From Crocodylus rhombifer (taxonomy: Eukaryota > Chordata > Crocodylia > Crocodylidae): a stretch of DNA of 64,000 nucleotides. The stretch covers positions 496,001-560,000 of the forward strand of contig JAVSML010024271.1 in the NCBI GenBank assembly GCA_038503035.1, written 5' to 3'. A program made the position numbers and the translations under genes. Below, in pieces: positions 57,930-64,000 of this stretch (position 1 is the first letter of the stretch; each line of letters begins with the position of its first letter). The notes beneath the pieces were generated by a model. It worked only from the letters and a program-made list of their open reading frames with translations, was not told where the DNA came from and made no database searches.

Positions 57930-58385
57930 CAGCAGGAACAGTATGGTCTAGTGCAGAGGTGCACAACTCAAATATTATTGAGGATCTCTCACAAGATGCA
58001 CTTCCAGTCTAAGGCCACCACTAGTGAAATCCACTCTGACCAGATGTGGGCCCTTAGCATGTTTGTAAGTAGGGAACTGGACGGCACCTGTAGTCGTACG
58101 CACAGAGTAACAAACCACTGCACAGCAAGGATACACGACTCACTGTTTTTCTTTTCAAAGCCTTTTTCGTTTAACCGAATGGTTTGATAAAGAGTTATGG
58201 CAGACCACTGGGATTGCCCTGGCAAGCCACATGCAACCTAAGGGCCATAGGTTGTGCATCCACAATCTAGTGGTCGGTGCTTTAGCATAAAGGTCTGTCA
58301 CAGACCTTTGTCCAACCAGGGGCAAATCCATCCCTCTGACTCTGTTTTCTCATTTGTAAATCTTCCTCATTGAACCTTAACTGAC
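57930..58385 (+). repeat. MIR-like SINE split by a hAT-like element
   Basis: GAACAGTATGGTCTAGTG and, after the insertion, GTCGGTGCTTTAGCATAAAG join into an A-box-type SINE head (GGTCTAGTGGT..G). GGGGCAAATCCATCCCTCTG and TCTGTTTTCTCATTTGTAAA follow as middle and tail. The 311-bp insertion at 57954-58264 lies in the A box. Confidence 0.6.
57954..58264. mobile_element. hAT-like element, 311 bp, in a SINE
   Basis: The left end CAGAGGTGCACAAC and the right end, TGTGGATGCACAACCTATGG on the other strand, are inverted repeats. The flanks GTCTAGTG (57946-57953) and ATCTAGTG (58265-58272) agree in 7 of 8. The interior does not code. Confidence 0.82.
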
Positions 58386-61300
58386 ATTTCCAGAGCACTT
58401 TTGAGCTCATTCAATGATGGACATTACAGCAGTTCAAGGAAATTTGTTCTTTGCCCAATCCTCAGAGTGCCTAATGCTGGAATTCCTGACAGCAGGAATT
58501 CAGACGTCCCTTCAGATACACACGCCTCGGTCAGCTTTACCCCCGTGCCAACTATCTTTTTATTCTGCTGCTGAGATTTCCTTTCAGAAAGGGTGGCAGA
58601 AAATGAACAGAGGTGCTTTAGGTTTTTTGTAACAAAAAAGAAATAAATACTGCCCTCCACTATGTTGAGACATCCCCACTGACATCATCTCTTTATTTCT
58701 CATTTTGAAATGGAGGTATATCTGGAAACAGGATTTGGATCTGAGAATTATCAAAGGCTTTAGCAAGCCAACTGAAAGTTCCTGGCTGAGGGATTATTTC
58801 AATGAATTTAGGATGTCTACAAGGGGATTGGATGATTTGAAAGGGCCAGAGGAGCGCAGCAAGCACAGATTCTGTGGGCCGTGGCATATCTGGCATAGTT
58901 TTCTCTTCTTTTTTTTTATTTCTGGGCTACATAGATTTATGTGATAAAGAACTATATCAGAGAAACCCAAAACTCAAAGGCTTTAATTTATATTCACAAA
59001 CCAGTAACAAGCCTGTTAAGGATCCAGGTCACTTCTGAAGCATCATCAAGTGGACAGCATCCCTTGCAAGAGCCAAGTCGCATGCAATCTCAAGTGCAAC
59101 TGCCTCCTTCCAAGCCCACAAACTCCATGTGGCTCCTGCTCTCTCCGAGGTAAATATTACCCTCCCTGCATTGTGTAAAAATCGATGAAAGTGCTGCAGG
59201 GGACTGAAGCTAGCAGCTGAGAAACACTCAGGAGTGCTATTTACTGACAGAAAGGGGCCATTTTTCTGTCTCTAACCTGAAACTAAGGAGGCGCGCAGGG
59301 CTGTTTGTGGAGCAACACAAGGCAGCACAAAGTGAGAGGTGTGTGAAATTGGTCGCTTAAGCCCCAGGTCTATGGGATGAATGAATTTACCTGTTATCTC
59401 CGTTCCTGTTAAAATACACGAGGGAAACATCCTGATGCAAACAACAGTGGGTCTAATTCTCATTTCACAGCAGTCTTATGCCAGGGTAACTCCAGCGTGG
59501 AGTTACTTCTGGTTTACACCAATTTAACTAAGAGAAATCAAAGCCAGTATCTCAGTGAGCTGTGTTGAAGGCAGCTTTTGAAGAAGGTACGTGTGACTGG
59601 AGAGCAACGCTCACTGGAGGCCACATCTGCAGAGACTTTCCCATACATAAACCGAGCACAGGCAGCTTGCACAAGTTCTTTTGCAGATGCTTTGGATGTA
59701 CCAGCTAGGTGGAGGTTCCCTTATAAACTTGAAAGAGCTCAGGGACCAAACTGGAATCCCGGCATTATCCATTTGGCTTAGCCCAATGCCATGGAGAGCC
59801 TCCACCCTGCACATACAGCAGCGATGACTCATGCGGTCGAACTGGAAACCCCCAAAAGAGCGCGTGTCTACGTGCCTCTTTGTGCATGAAACAGACACAT
59901 CGTCCCATTTTGAAATCAACACAAGTGCTGTGGAACTGTACGTTAACATTTTTCCTGAGGAAGACAGTATTGAGAAAGGCAAGGGAGGGCCAGGACACTG
60001 CTCTATTTAACCCCATGACTAAAGGGGACCAGAATAAAGAGAAGCTGGTGAATCTTTAGCAGCTGAGGCTCTGGGAAAAGTTCTGGGTATTACACCAAAT
60101 GGTCCTTTCTCTCGACCTTCCAGACTAGACAGTAGTTGGCAGCTGTACTAAGGTAACATGAAGACTGGTGGGCAGATGGGTTAAAAATGAAAACAACAGG
60201 TCCTCCAAAGCGCTTTGATGCTTGGGCAGTTTGGAGCACAAGCAGAAGGGTGAGTATTGAATATCTATGCCCTTGGCATAGGGAACTGAGAAGTCTCAAC
60301 ACATCACACTAGTAGTAAATCTGTCAGTATCCACATTGAAAGCCCAGCACCAAAGATAAGGCCAGCCTCACTCCTCCACCTTCCACTAATTGCTTTATCA
60401 TTTGATTCCCCTCCACAAGAAGGGGTTTTTCCTCCTTTCCAATCTTTAGAGGAACATGTGGTGCTTACATGTAATAAAGACTGACAGATTCAAGCAGAGA
60501 GGGTAGACGTTGAGCAAAATTCCCATACCAAACTGTCAGTGGCTCCCAATTCTGATCTACTTCATCGTTGATGTTCAAGTCACTGCATCCTCAGAAAGTT
60601 TTGGCAGTATACCAGAGTACTCATTTATAGTGCACATGACTCACTTCTGACCGAACAACCCCTATTTCATTCCATTCCCTATCCTTTCTTAAGGCAAAGA
60701 ACTGGCATTCATGCTCAGCTGTCCAATGAATTGGTGAGACAGTCAAATATTGGTAGAGAACTGCCCAAACACATCTCATTTGTGACCTACAAGAGATCAA
60801 ACATAATCTTCCAATACTTTCCCTGTGTTTTCCTTCTCATACCCATGGTACCTTGTTTGGATACATGAGGAATAATTTATAAGTAATGAGTCTTAGGCAT
60901 CAAAGGGCATGTCCATACTAGCTCCATACTGCTAATGAGACTGCTGCCAAAAATTAGCCTTGCCCACCAGCTCCACTATGCAGTCTCCAAACCTGGAACT
61001 GAGGTGGTGACAATGCTCCAGAAACACACCCTGCTGCCTTCCTTATTTTTGTTGGCAATCCTGAGTGGTGCGGTGCCAGGGAAGGCATGCCTTTAGTCAC
61101 TAGGCACTTTGAAAATTTTACGCAATGTCTTTTGCTGTTACAACCATGTTGGGAATGGGGGACAACAAAAAAGGATAGCCCAGTAGTATAAACAGAGCAC
61201 CAGACCACACCATAACAGCAGCAGCCCTAGCTCATGCTGTGGAAGTGGCAGTCAGGATCCTTGAGTCTCCAGGGTCAGGTGAGACTTGGTAGTTGCCTCT

Positions 61301-61660
61301 ATCTCCTGTTCTTTGGCACTCAGCACAAGGCCCCCTAACCTCCACTCTTCCCAGGGCACTGAAAAAACAATAGCCATCATTGCTAGAGGCTTAGCACCTT
61401 GGGAGTGTAGAATGAACGAATTCTAGTTCACTGTATGCACCTAAATGGCAGTTTTCAGCTACATATGCACAGTTTCAATTCTATTGCATGTGTAGCGTGG
61501 AGGTTTAAATACCACACAGTGACTGAGCATGTGCAGTAAGTTGTACACTGCCTGTAACTGGGCAGGTTTGCGGCTAGGAACACACATGCATATGTCACAA
61601 AAGTCTACCCAGCTGTTCTACCAATGACTAGCAGGTATCAGATGCCAGAAGGGGGACCTC
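58386..61660. other. No gene recognised
   Basis: Unique, moderately AT-rich DNA. At about 60906 the phrase GGGCATGTCCATACTAGC resembles the terminus next to the 45.6-kb hairpin, but no partner end was found. Open frames such as 59578-59781 and 59611-59982 overlap on opposite strands and resemble nothing known. Confidence 0.4.
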
Positions 61661-61671
61661 CTGTATTTTAA

Positions 61672-61800
61672 CCCTAATGGCTGAGTAGTTAGGCCACTTG
61701 TTAAGAAAACAACTAACCCCCATTCCAAACCAAAACTCACTCAAATGGGATTGGGACCTGAAACTCCCTGGTTTACACTAGCACAGCACTCTGCTCACCA
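61672..61800 (+). repeat. tRNA-type SINE remnant
   Basis: AATGGCTGAGTAGTTAGGCC resembles an A-box head, with GGGATTGGGACCTGAAACTC as a possible diverged B box. Tentative. Confidence 0.35.
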
Positions 61801-62431
61801 GGCCATAGGTAAAATGAACAAGTTAAAGTGTATGTGGTTCAGTAAGACAGATTCCAGTATAAAAGAGAGCAGGTCCAAGATCCTAGCCTGTACCTTCTGC
61901 TGTCCAGCCATTTTACCCAAAAACTATTAAATGCAAGGTGCAGTGGTTCAGCTTCAAAAGGAGTTAAAAGGAGTGAATTTTGTCCTAGGGTCACCAGGAG
62001 CTTGACCTTAAGAGCTCAGTTATTACATCCTTAAAATGACAAAGCTTGCACTCTCCTCAAAGCTGACCTCCAAAGACATAATGAATTCAGAATGAGGCAA
62101 ATCCCTGGCATAACTACACCCTCTATCTCTGTATGGAGTGCTTTGCATTGGAAGAGCTCTGTTCTCCTTGCTGAAGATATACACAGTTGCCAACAATCAC
62201 AATTTTATTGTGAGGCTTACAGCATTTGGGGTTTATCTTTATGCCCCTCCTCTTACAGTCATGTAATTAATGAGTCTCAGCTGTGGGTTAAAAGAAAAGT
62301 TTTGCTTCTACCCTCATGGTCTTGTACAAAAGCTTGATTCTGAAAGACAGAATCCAAAAAGGAGGACTTAAGCTCTTGGGAATCTGATTCATGATATTTG
62401 CACTGCTCCTGCCTGGCTTCAAACGCCCGCT

Positions 62432-62600
62432 CACGTGCCGCCCAAACTGTAGAGGATGTACACTCTCTAGCTTCGTGGATTCCCCAAGGTGGGCTTAAAT
62501 TGTCTCCCTGGCCTCCCCCCCGAAGGGGTTTGAGTATAAATCAGGCCAAAGGGGTATAAAAGACAACATTCTGGGTGTCCTCTCCACCAGCTCTTAAATG
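62432..62600 (+). promoter_or_regulatory. TATA-rich promoter-like stretch
   Basis: A CACGTG E-box lies at 62432-62437, and two TATAAA boxes at 62535-62540 and 62555-62560 are followed by GAC..ACATTCTGGGTG. An AATAAA follows at about 62726-62731. This arrangement could be an old LTR or an unrelated promoter-like accident. No LTR ends or gene were found, so the call is weak. Confidence 0.25.
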
Positions 62601-62866
62601 TGGAGCCAGAATGCTCAAATCCTTGTACAGTAATTAGTAATCAAGCTCTAGGAGCACTTGGGATCCCTGTACCCTCTTCTCTATGCTGTTCTCCCTACCC
62701 ATACAGCCATGGAGAATCAGCCCTTAATAAATTTGGTCAGTGCTAATATATTTTAATTACATTATTGGAACACTTGAGAGAATAGTACTGACCACTAAGC
62801 TAACCAGTATTGGAAATCACATATTCACGCAAAGCATCAAAACATCAAACAAAACACCATAAATAT

Positions 62867-63675
62867 TAGGGGTGTGCGAAACGGGCAGTATTCATCTGGG
62901 ATTTGGATTCAGCCCAAATCAGGGACAGTGATTTGATTCATTGATTTGGATTACTGTCCCTGATTCGATTTGGCTAAATCTGAATCTGAAGATTTTATGC
63001 CGATTTGGACAATCAGCATTTCAGACACTGACACAGCTTTGAATGTTTTTTCTACATACCTTGAGGTACCAGGCATGGCTCATGAACACTGAGTTGCTGG
63101 GGCGGATGGAGCATCCCACAGGAGTGCAGGGGGGTTCCCCGCATGCTTGGCGGTGAACCTGAAAGTGGACCAGAAGTATTTCCGGTCTGCTTCCGGGTCC
63201 TCCAGGGACCATGCTGGGGTGCCCCCCACACCTCCCTGCTCAGCGATCGGCCACAGGGGGACCCAGGTGCCCCCCCAGACCCAGAAGGCACCAGTCGCCA
63301 ATCCAGGGGGACACTGGGGGGCCTCCAAATGTGCTCCCTGGCAGACCCAGAAGTGGACCAGAAGTGCTTCTGATCCACTTCCGGGTCTGCTACCAAATGC
63401 ACTGGGGAACCCCCCATGCTCCTGTGGGATGCTCCATCTGCCCCAGCATTGCAGTGTTCATGAGCTGCTGGTACCTTGAGGTATGTAGAAAAAATATTTT
63501 AAAGCTGTGTCTCTGTCTGAATAGCTGAATCTTTCCAAATCTATTCAGAGGGTTTCGATTCGATTCAGAGAGATTCAAGGGTCTCCTGATTCAATTCAGA
63601 TTCTGAGATTTGGCCACCAAATCAAGCCAAATCTCTACCGAATTAAATCGGGGACTGCAGCCTCTCACAGCCCTA
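62867..63675 (+). mobile_element. hAT-like family A, full length, 809 bp
   Basis: The left end TAGGGGTGTGCGAAACGGGC and the right end, TAGGGCTGTGAGAGGCTGCA on the other strand, are the termini. A perfect 8-bp duplication ATAAATAT flanks it (62859-62866, 63676-63683). Arms at about 63035-63070 and 63470-63510 (TTTTTTCTACATACCTTGAG and inverse) form a fold-back. The GC-rich middle contains several CAGAAGTGGACCAGAAGT-like phrases. This copy fixes the family boundaries best. Confidence 0.93.
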
Positions 63676-63683
63676 ATAAATAT

Positions 63684-64000
63684 TAGATTTATTGCACTCT
63701 CATAAAAACAAGCCAAGCAACAATAGCATCAGGAGATAATAGTCCAGACTAGTTCACCATGAACTATCATAGGAGTAGTGGCAACAGAAGACTTATCTTG
63801 AAACCACTGTCAGCACTACTGTTCAGTAGATTTTTTTATCTTTTTTCCCTCTCCCTAGATGAGATATTACATGTGATGGAAAATTCCTTTTTTTGGCCTT
63901 TGATTTCACTTTCATGCATGAATCAATGGCACTGCAATCTTCCTTCTCTACTTAGGGCTATATCAGTCTCTAACCTTTTACACTTGCACCCACCAACACA
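63684..64000. other. No gene recognised
   Basis: Unique AT-rich sequence to the window end. Confidence 0.4.

Noticed and set aside
59611..59982. Open frame of 123 codons on the minus strand
   Set aside because: It overlaps an open frame on the opposite strand, has no motif, and there is no exon signal around it.

Overview
This window is vertebrate nuclear DNA, most likely crocodilian (alligator-like). It carries many CR1 LINE copies with archosaur/turtle-type 3' ends: an 8-mer tail of the ATTCATAG kind followed, in the antisense direction, by a GGAAGGGACCTC block. It also carries many non-autonomous DNA transposons with hAT-like 8-bp target duplications, and MIR/tRNA-type SINE remnants. The species call is an inference from repeat style; no single-copy gene confirms it. 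I find no convincing host protein-coding gene, rRNA, tRNA or CRISPR. The window looks like intergenic or deep intronic DNA shaped by transposition.

Layout. 1-4.3 kb: AT-rich unique sequence with one fold-back DNA transposon (0.78-1.47 kb). 4.3-6.9 kb: two CR1 fragments in opposite orientation. 6.9-15.9 kb: old sequence with decayed SINEs and one reversed hAT-like piece. 16-19 kb: two hAT-like elements. 20.2-22.5 kb: a CR1 reverse-transcriptase copy broken by two DNA transposons, followed by a third hAT-like copy. 22.9-25.8 kb: unique sequence with one weak exon-like ORF. 25.8-30.6 kb: hAT-like and Harbinger-like miniature elements plus a degenerate GC-rich tandem repeat. 31.6-35.9 kb: a second copy of the 0.78-kb element, a GC-rich element holding a broken Myb/SANT-like DNA-binding ORF, and a CR1 copy split by a Tigger-like element with TA target sites. 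39-45.2 kb: a hAT-like element beside the longest CR1 of the window, on the minus strand. That CR1 has 5' repeats, an ORF1 with zinc-finger and GDS-esterase remnants, ORF2 endonuclease and reverse transcriptase, and a 3' end; it is interrupted by a 0.9-kb insertion and an internal deletion. 45.6 kb: a perfect 29-bp hairpin. 47.1-49.6 kb: one hAT-like element nested in another. 51.9-56.8 kb: three hAT-like elements in or beside copies of one dispersed repeat, and a 10-N gap. 57.9-63.7 kb: a SINE split by a hAT-like element, a TATA-rich stretch, and an 809-bp hAT-like element with a perfect 8-bp duplication.

How the parts relate. None of the transposon proteins is intact. CR1 reading frames have stops, frameshifts and lost catalytic residues, and the DNA transposons appear to be non-autonomous, so they would have depended on transposases encoded elsewhere. 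The insertion order can be read from the nesting: CR1 and SINE copies came first, and hAT-like, Tigger-like and Harbinger-like elements landed in them later.
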